Shown piece after piece: positions 1 through 11,470 of a DNA stretch of 64,000 nt. Each line of letters begins with the position of its first letter. Positions within the stretch are counted from its first letter, which is position 1. The notes under the pieces are model-generated. The model had not been told where the DNA came from. It did not search any database and was given only the letters and a program-made list of their open reading frames with translations. The stretch comes from Brugia malayi (Eukaryota; Nematoda; Chromadorea; Rhabditida; Onchocercidae). The stretch is from NCBI RefSeq assembly GCF_000002995.4, contig NW_025062477.1, positions 1,444,001 to 1,508,000 of the forward strand, given 5' to 3'. A program made the translations under genes and the position numbers.

Positions 1-1
1 G

Positions 2-94
2 GAGTGTGACTGTTGCGCTCCTTCAAGTTGTGGTGCTATTCGATGCGCGCTAACATTAAAAATGATCAGTGAAGTTAAAACTAGAAACTGGTAA
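2..94 (+). CDS. Possible 3' end of an upstream gene (partial, Cys-rich tail)
   Basis: Frame 2 is open from the window edge to a TAA at 92-94 and reads a short cysteine-rich tail beginning ECDCCAPSSCGAIRC and ending KTRNW. The next 1 kb has no convincing coding exon and ends in an AATAAA at 1108. A terminal exon followed by a long 3' UTR on the plus strand is the simplest reading. Thirty codons are too few to name a family, and the true exon could use another frame or be absent. Confidence 0.25.
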   Translation, partial: ECDCCAPSSCGAIRCALTLKMISEVKTRNW

Positions 95-1107
95 TTTTAG
101 CATATTTTGAGGTTTATCCTAATTTCATATGCGGGTTTAGAAGAATGGGAGAAACAAGTGGAAGATTAATTATCAGATTAATTGAGTTGAATGAATGATA
201 ACGAAATAATTAATTGCCTAAATATTTCATGTTAGCTATATATATGAGTACAGATTGTTTACCCTACCGCAATTATTTGACAAATAATAGCATAAATAGG
301 ATGTGGAAACATAGAATGTTGTTTAAGATGCAATGCGCACTGTCCGTGAAAATGTTACCTATTCGGCTGTTGGCATAGACTTTTTGCTCCCTCACAGTAT
401 TGATTTGTTAATGGAGATGATGTAATGCCTGTATCTAGTTAGTTCCTTCTTTCCCTCCTCAGATAACGGTCACTCTTCAGTGACATTGTCATTGAAGGAG
501 TAAAAGTATGCCTTGTCACTTGACATTGCCCTCTCTTTCAATGATAGTATCTCTTCCTGTAGGAGTTAGCAAGCGATGTAAGCTTACTACAGAAATCATT
601 ATCCTTACCTTTCCCGGCGGGGAAGTAGTGGTACTTGTATCTTGCCTCTTCCTTCCTCACCCCTCGTTGAGTACTTCCTTTCCTTATTGGAGTGGTGTCA
701 CCTTGCATCTCTTGTCATTGTCAGCTTTTGTATGCTAGAACGATAGCAGTTTGAATGCCTTTTTCTTCCTCACTGTAAGGCTCTGTATCTATATGTATCG
801 GTGAGGATAGCTGTCCTGCTGGCATCTCTGTACGACCTTATTGTTTAAACTAGTCCCTCTCTTCTATTATTGCTGTTTGTTCAGGGCCTCACACAATTTG
901 ATGATGATTGTGTGTTTTTTCTCTCTCCCTACAATCCTTGTGTGACAAGTTGTTTTGCCTCTCCTTAAGGTCCCCTCTTTAGCATCTGATACTTACCTCA
1001 GTTGCCTTGCTTCCTTCAAACAGTCTCTCTCTATGATCAAATGTGTAAGTGCTGTATGTTCATTGAGGCACGTCTCTTCCTTCCTGTTTTCCATCGTTAT
1101 TTGAACA
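95..1107 (+). other. Probable long 3' UTR or intergenic DNA
   Basis: About 1 kb rich in C/T tracts (many TTCCTTCCTC-like stretches between 440 and 1090) with no exon carrying good splice signals. The only open frame, at 508-738, is hydrophobic low-complexity sequence with no similarity that I recognise. The stretch ends at an AATAAA, so it is most likely transcribed as the 3' UTR of the gene to the left. Confidence 0.35.
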
Positions 1108-1113
1108 AATAAA
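1108..1113 (+). promoter_or_regulatory. Candidate polyadenylation signal AATAAA of the upstream gene
   Basis: AATAAA on the plus strand, followed by T-rich DNA. It lies only 68 bases before the splice acceptor at 1180-1181 that precedes the zinc-finger gene. This is the usual spacing between genes in nematode operons. Confidence 0.4.
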
Positions 1114-1171
1114 TATCTTTTGACTTTGGAGCTAAACATTTCCCTGCTCACTTTGCATTTGTTAAAAGTAA

Positions 1172-1181
1172 ATTTTTCCAG
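1172..1181 (+). promoter_or_regulatory. Candidate trans-splice (spliced-leader) acceptor
   Basis: ATTTTTCCAG directly upstream of the first start codon of the zinc-finger gene (ATG at 1217). It leaves a 35-base 5' UTR. The T-rich tract ending in CAG fits the nematode 3' splice consensus, and no matching upstream donor exon is evident, so a spliced leader is the likely partner. This is inference from position only. Confidence 0.4.
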
Positions 1182-1216
1182 GTTGAGACCCGTCCAGGGG
1201 GAGCTGTTTGCTTAGC

Positions 1217-4200
1217 ATGGATTTTGTAAGTTTTGCTGCAGCTGCTCTGCGTAGTTCAGCAGTTTTACCAGGCGAATCATTCGACAGCTATTGGATAACT
1301 AATGCTCCTGTACAGTTCGGGTTGAAGTAAGTCCTAAAACGAGTACACGAATTTCTTTAAATGATATGATGGAATCTGATTGTTCTCACTGTTGTACTCT
1401 CTATTTTTTTGGGAAATTTTTGAAGAATTTAAGTGATCAGTAAATAAATAAATGAATGTCATTTAAATAATAAAGCATATAAAATTCACTTAGGTATTTC
1501 GTGTCATGTGAAAGATTCCTGCAACTCTCCCACAAATTCAATTCAATTTGATATTTCTAGGAAAATAAATTTGATTAGATCACGATAGATATTTCAGGGG
1601 TGTAAAATGCACGTTCCGTTTCGAAACAGCATTTGCAGATGCTGACGATGAAGCTAGTACATTGGTAAATTATTATTGAATTAACGGAAATCGGAGTTTA
1701 AATCCCATCATGTCTCTTCTAAAGCATAAAATTTTTCCCTTTCAAAATGTCCTTTTTCATGTTCCTTCTAAGACATTACATTTTTGAGAAAGACCACCAT
1801 CATGGATATCTTTCCTTTGTCAAAACCAAGTTGCTATAATATAGCATAAAACTGGGATTTTTTTTTTTTTTTAAATCCCTTTTGATACAAATTTTTATAG
1901 TTTATTTGATACATAGGTAAATGGTGATAACCGTCACACCGTTTATATTCTTTGGGTTTCATCATGTGAAGATCCTTCATTGTTATACTCCTGTCGAATG
2001 GATTCAAAAATCGACAAAGTTGCACTTCGTTATGGACAACGTACACCATCAATCCTGAAAAGTATGATTGAGGGAGCAAATATGCCATCAGATGATCCAA
2101 GATTGTAAGTCCAAGTTCAAGACGGTTAAAAATTTAAAAGTCTGGTTTGAAGTTTAGTACAGCGATTATCAGTTAATTGTAAATTTGAAACTCTGTTTGA
2201 ATGTTCAATTTTTTCAGTACAATGATTAACTTGATTGGTGAGCAAGAAATGGGTCTATTCATCCGACTTTGTATCACTCCTGGTGATGGTCCATCAGCAC
2301 TACGGCTCGCTCTGCGCACTCCATCGGCAGCGGAATGGAAAAGTCACTTGTTGATGTTTATTCAGAATCTGCAGGTGGGCTATTTTCACTCTATTTCGAA
2401 ATTTGTGAAGTTTGGCATGTAACTGAGTTTAAAATTCACTTTGCGTTTACGATAATGAACATAAACTTTTTTGTTGAATTTTCTTTCATTCCATTTCATA
2501 TCATTTCGTATTTCTCAGTGTAATCCATCCGTGTTTTCACAGCTTTACAGAGATTATAGCGATTCTTTTGAGAGACGCTCGAGATGTGGATCTTCATTTT
2601 ATTCCTTTTATGTATTGAAATTAATTCTAGTCAATGTGCTAAAGTGTCTGTTCCTTATCGGTTATTATTCATGAGAACAGAACATTGCCACCAGATTTTA
2701 AGTGTATGAGCTTCAGTTTAGGTGAATAAGTTAGGATTTCTTTCAATTTTCTTACTCGGATATGGCGTAGTATATTTCGAAATGTTTTCGATCTATTTGA
2801 CTGGTATTTTGGTCTATAAATTATGAATGTTTGCATTTTTTTCATGTTAAATTGCTAATGATGTTTTTCTCATAAATATTATCTAACAATTTTTTGGGAT
2901 TTGCAGAATGATTTGTGGAAAGAGCGTTGGCAGCGCGAATTGTTGGAAAAGGATGCACTGAGTATGAAATCTCAAATAGCGCAAGTTAGTTTCAGTACTG
3001 TTAATCAAATTTGTTTCAAACACAGTTCGCATTGTTCTATGATTTGACAGATTACTGTGAAGTTTTAGAATGTTTGAGTCTTGCAGAATGTTTTTATTTT
3101 CCGTTCAAGATATTTCCTTATAGAATATTTGCCTTTTAGACTGCAATTATTTCCTGTTACTTTTACTTTTACGGTCGGTGTTAAAAAAAAAAAAAAAAAA
3201 AATAGTTCGTTTGTTTTTCGACTCATTTTAAATTATTTTTAGCATTCTCCTTGGTTTAGGAGAGAATTCTCACATTTTTGTTTAATCTTGCTCACATTGT
3301 AGATGGAAAGAAAACGTGGTTGGCTTGAGAAAGAGCTGGAAATGTTGTATGCTCTGATGCAACAACAGAATCCGATGCAGTCTTTGAAAATTACGAATGA
3401 GGCTGAAGATTCTGCATCAAAAAAAGAAGTATCATTACTTCAACCAGTACCAACTCCTTCAACAGCTCAAATTGCTGATTCAGAAGAATCACCAAAGTTC
3501 AACATCGTTACTGTGCCACCAAAACGAAGTTCTCTGTCTTCTTCACTAACTTCTTCTGTACCTCTTAAATCTGGTCCGGTATGTCTAGTTTGCCTTCATT
3601 TCTTCTTTAAACGATACTTGCAAATTGTTAGAGTCACTTTGACAATTTTTACTTCTTTTGTAATCAGAGATTGTTATATTGTAAGACATTCGTACTGGAA
3701 ATGTTTTTTTTCCTCCAGAGGTACATGACAAATGAGACGCTCCGTTGAGAAGTCACATAAAACTTGTAAAGATAAAGATCGAAGTTTTTGATATTTCGTT
3801 GGTTCTTAAGAATATAAACTAAACAACTTTGATCTTTCCAATATTTAAAAACGATTGGCCGTTATTTGTTGATCTTTGATTTTTGTCGCAGTTATTTAAG
3901 AATGTGAAAAAAAAGCGGGCAATTCGGAATAAAGATGCATTAGCCAATGATGACTTACTGATGGGTGTCGCTTCGCTTCTTGCTTGTGCAGTGTGTCCTG
4001 ATGAAGTAACATTACAAGACCAGGATGGAATAAAAGAGCATTTCATAAATCAGCACCTAGACGGTGGTAAATTTGTATTCTTTAGCAAGTAAATATAGGG
4101 AAATTTCTATTTAATATTTTCATGAAATTGGAGTTATGAAAAAATGTCTTCATTACGCTGAGATGGAAATTTGTTTTGAATTTAATCAATTTTACTACTG

Positions 4201-5763
4201 TTATCCTGGGATGGAAAATCTGATCTATGATAAGTGTATTTGACCGTGATTTCGGTTCTAATTTCAGAACAAGGCCGCTGTAGAGCTTGTACAGAAGAGG
4301 TTAAAAGCGGTGATATGCTGAGTCACATGAAAGCACATCTGGTTAAAAAGTACGCTTGTGAATTTTGTGGAAAGAAGGGAAGGAAGCATTATTTGAAGGC
4401 GCATATTCGTATTCATACTGGAGAAAGACCTTATAAAGTTTGTTTTTGGTGTTTTGTAATTAATTTTTTTTGTTTTGTAATTTTTTTCTCGATCGACTAA
4501 CACATTGCATGATCGGGTTTCTTATGATGAATTGCTTATAAATTGTGAGGAGAATATAGGCTGTTAAGTTGTTTTGAAGAAGTAGAGATAGATTAGGCAT
4601 AGTAAACAGCTTAATGAAGTCTTTTAAAGATTTTTTCTTTAAAAAAAAAAAATGAATCATCAGAATGCTCAAAAATTTCTGGCTAAAATAGAGTGATATG
4701 TAACGGAGGAGTTTTGAAGGCAAACTTCCCGTCTTATTTGCTATAGATGATTAGTTTATGTGATGATATTTCGTTGATAATGAATTCATAAATGAAAGTC
4801 CTCAGCACTGCTTTCTTATAAGTTGCGTAACATGCCTAAATGCAAATTGTAATTAAACAAAGCATTCTGCATTAATTTGTTTAAAAGACTTTACTTCTTT
4901 TTTATAAACTGTTTGGTTTTCTTACGTGATCTCTCGTAAGTCAACCTGTATTTAATAATGAAAGGTGCTTGAATTTTGAAGTGGTTCAACTTTTGATCTT
5001 CTGAGCGACATAGTTTTCCACGTTCATGTTCTTTCATGCACTACTATATTAATGAAATAAACCTGGTAATCTTGTTTTGCTAATTCACTTTTACTTTTTA
5101 TTTATATTTTCAAAACAACAAACTTTTTTTATTTAATTTTTTAACTTGCAGTGTGACAAATGTCCACGACGTTTTGCGGACTCATCTACGTTTCGCCGTC
5201 ATCAGTTGATTCATACTGGTGAAAAACGATATTCATGTCCGGTATGTGGACGTTGTATAGCTCGAAAAGATAATGTCAAGACACACTTAAGGAGCCATGT
5301 GAAGTAAGTTTGCAGGGAGATTGGTATAGTATTTTACAAATTGAGTAATGTGATATAAATTGCAAGATTTTTTGTAATTTCGAACTTTTGCAATACTAAT
5401 TGAGTGGCCAGTAAAAGGATCCATGAAGTACTGCGATACTTTTTTGAGCTGCTAATTTTATACAACTTATCAGATACAGGAATAATTCAACACTGGAATC
5501 CCCAACTGTTTTGGAAAAAACTTGCCGGAGCTTCTTTAAGTCTAGTTTCTTATTTTAGGACTATTTCCAACAGTGAAAGTGAAGCAGCTGCCTGGATGGA
5601 AACCCTCTTAAATTCGTTACCTAGTAAAGCAGAAAGGAATGCAGTGGCTGTACCACCGCTAGATTCACCAACTTCTGTGGAAAACAGTGATGATCAAAAT
5701 TTGTTAGGTGATTTTAATTTGTTAAAATCTCTAAAAGAGGAAGAAGTGAGTGATAACAGCTAG
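1217..5763 (+). CDS. C2H2 zinc-finger protein with novel N-terminal domain and coiled coil
   Basis: Exons read from the sequence: 1217-1326, 1598-1664, 1917-2104, 2218-2374, 2907-2984, 3303-3578, 3892-4066, 4268-4437, 5152-5303, 5559-5763. All junctions are GT-AG and keep frame, giving 525 residues. Residues 1-174 form a compact-looking globular region that I do not recognise (starts MDFVSFAAAALRSS). Residues 175-225 are a charged, probably coiled-coil helix. Residues 226-292 are Ser/Pro-rich. A degenerate finger follows (C324, C327, H342, H347), then one with C355, C358, H370, H374. Three tandem classical fingers come next: C381/C384/H396/H400, C408/C411/H424/H428 and C436/C439/H452/H456, joined by TGERPYK and TGEKRYS linkers. 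The tail is acidic. Tandem C2H2 fingers with TGE linkers normally bind DNA, so a nuclear transcription regulator is likely. The orthologue is not identified. Confidence 0.8.
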
Positions 5764-6122
5764 TTATTGAATTAAATACATAGATTTAAAAATGTTGTTG
5801 GAACTTTGCCTTTACAAGCGCCATGTGTTTTTTGATTTCTTCATGTCACTTGGGCTATAAATACTCTAATGTGATTTCACTCTATGGACAGCAAACAGCG
5901 AAAAGGGAATAGTTAATGCATAAACATTCGTCTAGATTTGGTTACTATCGTCTAGATTAGCAAGTGTTTTGTATACTATTGATAGGAGAGAAGCTTCTTT
6001 CTGTATCACGTACGGATTTTTTTTTTGGAAATTACTGCCTTTGATTTTTTTGCCTTGTTTAATTCTGATTGTGCATTATGAACGTATATCCATCTATAGC
6101 GGACTTTTTTCAATCATTTGTA

Positions 6123-6128
6123 AATAAA
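6123..6128 (+). promoter_or_regulatory. Candidate polyadenylation signal of the zinc-finger gene
   Basis: AATAAA 360 bases after the TAG at 5761-5763, followed by a T-rich stretch. Another AATAAA occurs near 6386, so the site choice is uncertain. Confidence 0.35.
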
Positions 6129-7706
6129 TTTTTGTACTTCTATCATCAATTCTTAAAGTGTACTTAATTTCATATTTCCACTTACTCTTTTCAGTTATTG
6201 TAATTTCAAAGCTCTTGGTTTTGTCGCCTTAAGTTTTTTTTTTTTTTTTTCAGGTTCACTGATTTTCGGGGATAGTCCCTGTTTCATGTTTTTTTTTTTT
6301 TTTTTTAATGAAGTTTAGTGTTCTGTTGGTTTGTTTTTTCTCTAGTAACCGGATGATGATTTCATTGGTAGAGGATAACTGCGAAAATAAAAGAGGAAAG
6401 TTTAGAATAGAATATTTGGGGTTACTTCCAGCCCTCTTTATTTTGCGTGTAGAAATCGATCGGAATTTTTGAAGTTTTGTTATTTTCCTGAGATCCGCTA
6501 GCCATTATTATTACAAAAGTTATCTAGTATTTATGCAATTCCTCATTATGCTTCATCCTATTAATTTTCTTAGCATATTGTTTAAAATTATAGAGATCTG
6601 GTTGGGTCATCAATGCCTCCATAGAGACATGTTTTTTTCTAAACATGTTTTTTTTTTTTTGTTTTCAGTATATATAGTTGGTGCTACCAATGCCTTGTAT
6701 TTTATCATCAAGATATGACTATTTTTCATATGCCTTGTGTAAACGCTAAAAATGATTTAGCCTTATACGTTTAATATAAGCATTGTTTATTCTTTCTTTT
6801 TTCTTTTTTTTTTTTTTCAAGGTTGTTTTGAACAGAGTTTTCTCAGTTATTTTTTATAATGTGCTTTATCGTTTTTAAATTACTCAACTTGTTACCACTT
6901 AATCGAATTTTGTATTATGGAGCATATGATTTTTTTTTTTTAATATAAATTTAAAATTTAGTTCAAGACACATTATCAGCTGAGTCAGTATTTGCTCATA
7001 AGCTTCAAATGAAGATTTTCTTTTCGAAAATTGTTTGCCACATTTTCATGCCATAGAGGAAGAGTTGATTGAAGAGTAGCAAAATCAACTAAAATGTACC
7101 AATAAAATTTCAAATTTGCAGATGTTTCCAGAAGAGATATTGCTAGTTTTGCTAATTTGGTCATCAAATAAGAACAGTTAAAGGCAGCTAATACTGGTTT
7201 TCAGGATAAACTTCTGCTTACAAGTATTGCTCATTAAGAAAGAAAAAAAAAAAAAAAAAACGTAATAAATATTCCTGTGTTGTAATCGTTTGTGTTGTGA
7301 AGCACTCTGCATGGTATCATTTTTCATTCTTTTTGCCTAATTCCAGCACCAGTACCTACCTATTCATTCATTCCTCCTTTATCGTTCTGCATCTTTGCAC
7401 TTCATTTTCACATACTTTTAACTTAATGGAAAAAAGACTGCATTCTTCATGACTAATAATGAATGCAATGAAACAAATGAGACAGATATTTTTTCAAAAA
7501 AAAAGCCGAAGCAAAAGCTATTAAATGGATTGAAGTTAGAAATGACTAATAGACTGACTTATTGATAGTAGGTAAAATATGTAATTGAAGGTTAACTAGC
7601 AAATTATAGTATTGATTGATATGATCTTTTAATTGCATTGATTAGTGTAATCTAGTTCAGTAACTTACAAAAAGTTTCTGATAAGAAAAAAGAAAAAATC
7701 GTGATT

Positions 7707-7716
7707 TAAATTGCAG
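7707..7716 (+). promoter_or_regulatory. Candidate trans-splice acceptor of the small helical gene
   Basis: AAATTGCAG ends at 7716, 28 bases before the ATG at 7745. The position suits a spliced-leader acceptor. A cis-spliced 5' UTR exon cannot be excluded. Confidence 0.35.
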
Positions 7717-7744
7717 AAATCTTCACTTAAAGAAATTTTATAAA

Positions 7745-8793
7745 ATGGGTGCCAATCTGGACTTATCGCTAACCGCTGATCTACCAAATCAAAATACGCT
7801 CATAGTGTTGCTCACTGAGATGATGTATGTCTTACTTTTTTCCTGTGTTTTTGGATATTTTAGGTTAGACGTTTCTGTTAATGTTTATATTTAGATGATA
7901 ATTTTGATTTTTTTGAATTATATCATAGAATTTATCATTTCATGAAGTCATATATTAAGATAATTTACTCTGTCATCTTGATTAGTGTCCGCGTCAACTA
8001 TGTTGATGATTGATGTATTTTTAGAGATACATTTTCAGTAAAATGATGCTCATGAAAGGAAATTAGAATGTTTTCTTTCATTCACATAATGTTAAATGTG
8101 GAAGATTGCTACTTAAAAAAAAAGAAAAGAAAGTGGGAAACTTGTGCAAATTAAGCCACAAGACCCTTTTTATTACGGTTACAAAGTAATTGTAAACAAA
8201 TATTGCTTTTTTTAGGTTTATGTATTTTTCGAATTCATTCTTTATTTTCATCTCCTAAATGATTTGTGAGATTTTTATTCAAGTTTTTCATCCAAGGTAT
8301 TTATCTCATTTTGTAACAGGAATTTCCAAAATGGACTCATTGCACGTCTTCAAGAAGTGGATGGATATTATTCATCTCAACTGATATCAAAAATTAATAA
8401 TACAGTAATAATTTTTTCTTTTTTTGGTATTTAAAGAGGAATGAGAGTTAAAATGGAAAGAGTAAATGTATTTTTACAGTGACAAAGTATGCGAAAAATT
8501 GAACTTAAGTATCATTCATTTCTTATTACATTTTGTCATGTTGATTGATACATATGAGTCATACAAATGTATCTTTTAATTCGTTGATTTATTTTTTACT
8601 TCTTGAAAGAAGTTCCATTTATACAGGAAATACATTTAAGAGAGCAAGAAAGTAAATACACCGAAATGTTTTGCAGATGGATAAAATGCATGAATATTCT
8701 CGACGTCTTCAAATGCTATATCGTAACATTTTGGAATTAACGAAACGAGTACGACTGATGGTATCACGAGTGCAAGCACTAAAGGAAGACTGA
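7745..8793 (+). CDS. Small helical protein, possibly BORC/KxDL-like
   Basis: Three exons, 7745-7824, 8320-8404 and 8677-8793, have GT-AG borders and matching phases, and give a 93-residue protein starting MGANLDLSLTADL and ending VSRVQALKED. It is almost entirely predicted helix: a hydrophobic helix (LIVLLTEMM), a middle segment with YYSSQL, and a long basic amphipathic C-terminal helix with a heptad-like pattern (MLYRNILELTKRVRLMV). Length and layout recall small coiled-coil subunits of the BLOC-1/BORC lysosome-positioning complexes. The C-terminal helix resembles KXD1, but the exact KxDL motif is not present. That assignment is a guess; the gene structure itself is well supported. Confidence 0.6.
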
Positions 8794-9392
8794 AGTAATT
8801 GCATTTTTTAGCAATGTATTAATTGCTCATCGAATACCAATTTTCAGTGATTTGATATTAGCTTTTAGGCATTTTCGTTAAATTGATCGTATGATGTGGA
8901 TTCTTTAGTCTTGGATTGTGATTTTTAGATTTTTTTACATTTTGATGTAATATAATATGCATGAAATTTGGTAATTTGTGATTTATTTAATAACATACAT
9001 GTGGCAAAAAAAAATTTCTCACATATTCGTCCTAATGATTGATTTTATCATTTCTTTTAATTTTTCCAAATTATTTTTCGCATATTATTCTAGTTTTAGT
9101 GAAGCCAAATTTTGATTTTTTTTTTCCAAAAAATTCTGTTGCAGATTCATTAGTATTTGTATGTATGTTTCGTTTTTTGTTACAAGATAATTTATTTTAC
9201 CACAAATTTGACTTCAGTAAATATTTTCTTTTTTTTTGATGTTTTAAAACTTTAATTTCTTTTTTAGTTACAGTAAGGTTCAAAACCATAAAAATTTAGA
9301 GGAGAGTCTGGAAGTTTAACTTTACTGTGAGAAATTTTTGATTACTTACAGAGCTTTTTGATATTTCCTTCCGTTCAGTTTCCAAGTTTATT

Positions 9393-9475
9393 ATTATTAT
9401 CACTATTATTATTATTATTATTATTATTATTACTCTCACTATTACTGTTATTATTATTGTTATTATTAATATTGC
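9393..9475 (+). repeat. TTA/ATT trinucleotide microsatellite
   Basis: Imperfect run of ATT/TTA triplets with interruptions such as CAC and CTC. It is intergenic, between the small helical gene and the Mextli gene. Confidence 0.7.
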
Positions 9476-11029
9476 AGTAATAAAACTTGAATTTTAATAT
9501 ACTCTTTACAAAAACATTGTTAGAATGTATTTACAAATGTTGAAATAATTTGCTTTCATCAGTGCATTCTAGTAGCATTTGTATGGATGATAATGCTGCA
9601 TCTGTATAGATATTCCCAATGATATTCAAAAATTTACACGGATTTAAAAACATTGCTAGAATGTACTACAGTTAAATCTTTAATGTATTTAGCTGCGATC
9701 AGTCTAAATATTGATGTCGAAAAGTGAACTGTTCGAAGTTTCAATTACAAAATTCCAACTGCAAAATATTTTAATTACAAAATTCTCAGATTGAATGGTT
9801 AATTATCAAGTTGGCTAGCATATGCTGTCATTTGTTCAATTTGCTTATAGCTTCGGAACTTATGCTCTATCTGATAACTGCGAGATTTATTTTTATTTTA
9901 TTTTTTCTCGAATAATCAAAGTTTTGCGAAACTATTCTTTAATATCACACAATATCTAAGTGACTATTCTTTATGAGGAATTTTATGTATTTTTATCACA
10001 ATTTCAAACAGAGCCATCAATAATTTCATTCATTCAATTTCAAAATGTTTATGGAATTTACAATTTTCCGTTCCACATAAATTTACAAAATTCTCTCACT
10101 GCAAACTATTTCTTCTTTGTAACTGAATAAAAGTCAATTTAAATAGTTTTCGAAGAGAGAGATGAGACAACACTGGCAAGTCTTATTCAATATGCTCTCA
10201 CCTGCTGTTAACATCAAATTTTAGACTGCAACTGCAGCTGCAGCAGTAGCAGTAGATGGAGCACCAACAGAGTGCAACAATAGCATTAGCAGCATGCAAT
10301 GTGCATGTCATTCTGCAGTAACAGCATTGCAGTTGTAATGTTGCTGTGTTTGCTGCATCACATATGTATTCAATACCTACCACCCCGTAGAAATAGGAGA
10401 AGAGATGACGATGATGAACACTCACAACAATTTTACATTTGAACTATACTGCGGGTAGCATACGGGTAGCAGTAGGCATTTTGAGGGTATATTGCATTGG
10501 TGGAGTAATCACAGACTGACAAACAAAACGGAAAGACAGACAAAATTGAATTGAACTGATCGACAAATCAACAAAACTAAAGCAAAATCATTATCACCTT
10601 CTCCTCCTTCTACTCCCTCTCTCTCTCTCCCTCCCTCTCTACCTGCTATCCTTTAATTTTTCCTACAATCAACAATTCTACCGGACGAATATCACATTTT
10701 TCTCTTTCTCTTTTAACTCTACGAAATTTATTGAACAAAAAAAAAAAAAAAAAAAAGAAAAAAAAAAGAGCTACTTTTTATTATTACCTCTACATTTTCT
10801 ATTCCCAAACAAAAATACGACGAAGACGACCGAACGAAGACGCGCATTCATCGACATCATTAACGCGTTATCACTTGTTATCATTGTGTTATCACTTATT
10901 CATTATCATTTTCTCTCTTGTCAATATTACTGGTATTGATACCGTAAATTTTTTGCGAACCTACTGAATTTCTCACCTAATAAAACAAGGTATATCTTTT
11001 TATCTTTTTTCATTATCATTGTTTTTTAA

Positions 11030-11246
11030 TTTTATTATTATTATTTTAAATTATTTTTTATTATTTTTAGTTATAATCATCATCATTATTTTTTTTTCTA
11101 TTATTCACTGCTTATGATTTATTATTTATTATTCGCTATTTATTAATTATAATTATTTATTATTATTTATTGGTTATTATCTATTGCCTATTATTCATTA
11201 TTTATTATTTACCATTTACTATTTGCTATTTACCATCTACCATGTG

Positions 11247-11282
<36 letters not shown>

Positions 11283-11340
11283 TATCATTTATTATTCATC
11301 ATTCATTATTAATTGATTATCATTGTTATTGTTATAATTA
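11030..11340 (+). repeat. Degenerate TTATTATT low-complexity tract
   Basis: About 300 bases composed largely of ATT, TTA and TTATT words, including an uninterrupted ATT run around 11254-11282. It lies just upstream of the Mextli start. Confidence 0.6.
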
Positions 11341-11442
11341 TTCGCCTTATTAACAACAACAGTGTTCCACTACCTACTACTATTTAAATTTATTTAGGAC
11401 ATCATCATTTCCTGTCACATTAAGTGATTACTTGTGATTGAT

Positions 11443-11452
11443 CCATTTACAG
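11443..11452 (+). promoter_or_regulatory. mxt-1: Candidate splice or trans-splice acceptor before the Mextli start
   Basis: CATTTACAG ends at 11452, 18 bases before the ATG at 11471. It could accept a spliced leader, or an upstream non-coding exon using a donor such as the one near 10989 (ACAAG followed by GTATAT). Confidence 0.4.
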
Positions 11453-11470
11453 CAGTTTTAATTTTCCACG

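Larger units (their letters stand above)
5764..7716 (+). other. Intergenic DNA and UTR; no gene seen
   Basis: About 2 kb of AT-rich DNA with many long T runs (6236-6250, 6291-6306, 6648-6661, 6800-6819) and an A run at 7240-7260. Open frames here (for example 6985-7167 on the minus strand) are short, lack splice context and encode no recognisable domain. It should contain the 3' UTR of the zinc-finger gene and the promoter of the small gene that follows. Confidence 0.4.
8794..11452 (+). other. Intergenic region with microsatellites and pyrimidine tracts
   Basis: About 2.6 kb without a convincing exon. It holds an AATAAA at 9479-9484 that could end the small helical gene, a (TTA)n stretch at about 9393-9475, a CAG/GCA-rich patch at about 10215-10340, a CT-rich tract at about 10595-10645, an A run at 10737-10756, and imperfect TTATTATT repeats from about 11030 to 11340. 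The right part should contain the promoter of the Mextli gene. Confidence 0.4.

Noticed and set aside
508..738. 76-codon plus-strand open frame
   Set aside because: Pyrimidine-rich low-complexity translation within a likely 3' UTR; no splice signals or family resemblance.
5404..5558. Upstream extension of the last zinc-finger exon as a separate gene start
   Set aside because: The open frame runs through the intron by chance; the TTTTAG acceptor at 5558 restores the frame of exon 9, so the gene is one unit.
10198..10425. 75-codon Cys-rich minus-strand open frame
   Set aside because: The cysteines come from reading GCA repeats in the reverse frame; there is no signal peptide, splice context or conserved spacing.
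10731..10967. Lys-rich open frame starting in a poly(A) run
   Set aside because: Begins in a homopolymer, has no splice context, and lies in the presumed promoter/5' region of mxt-1.
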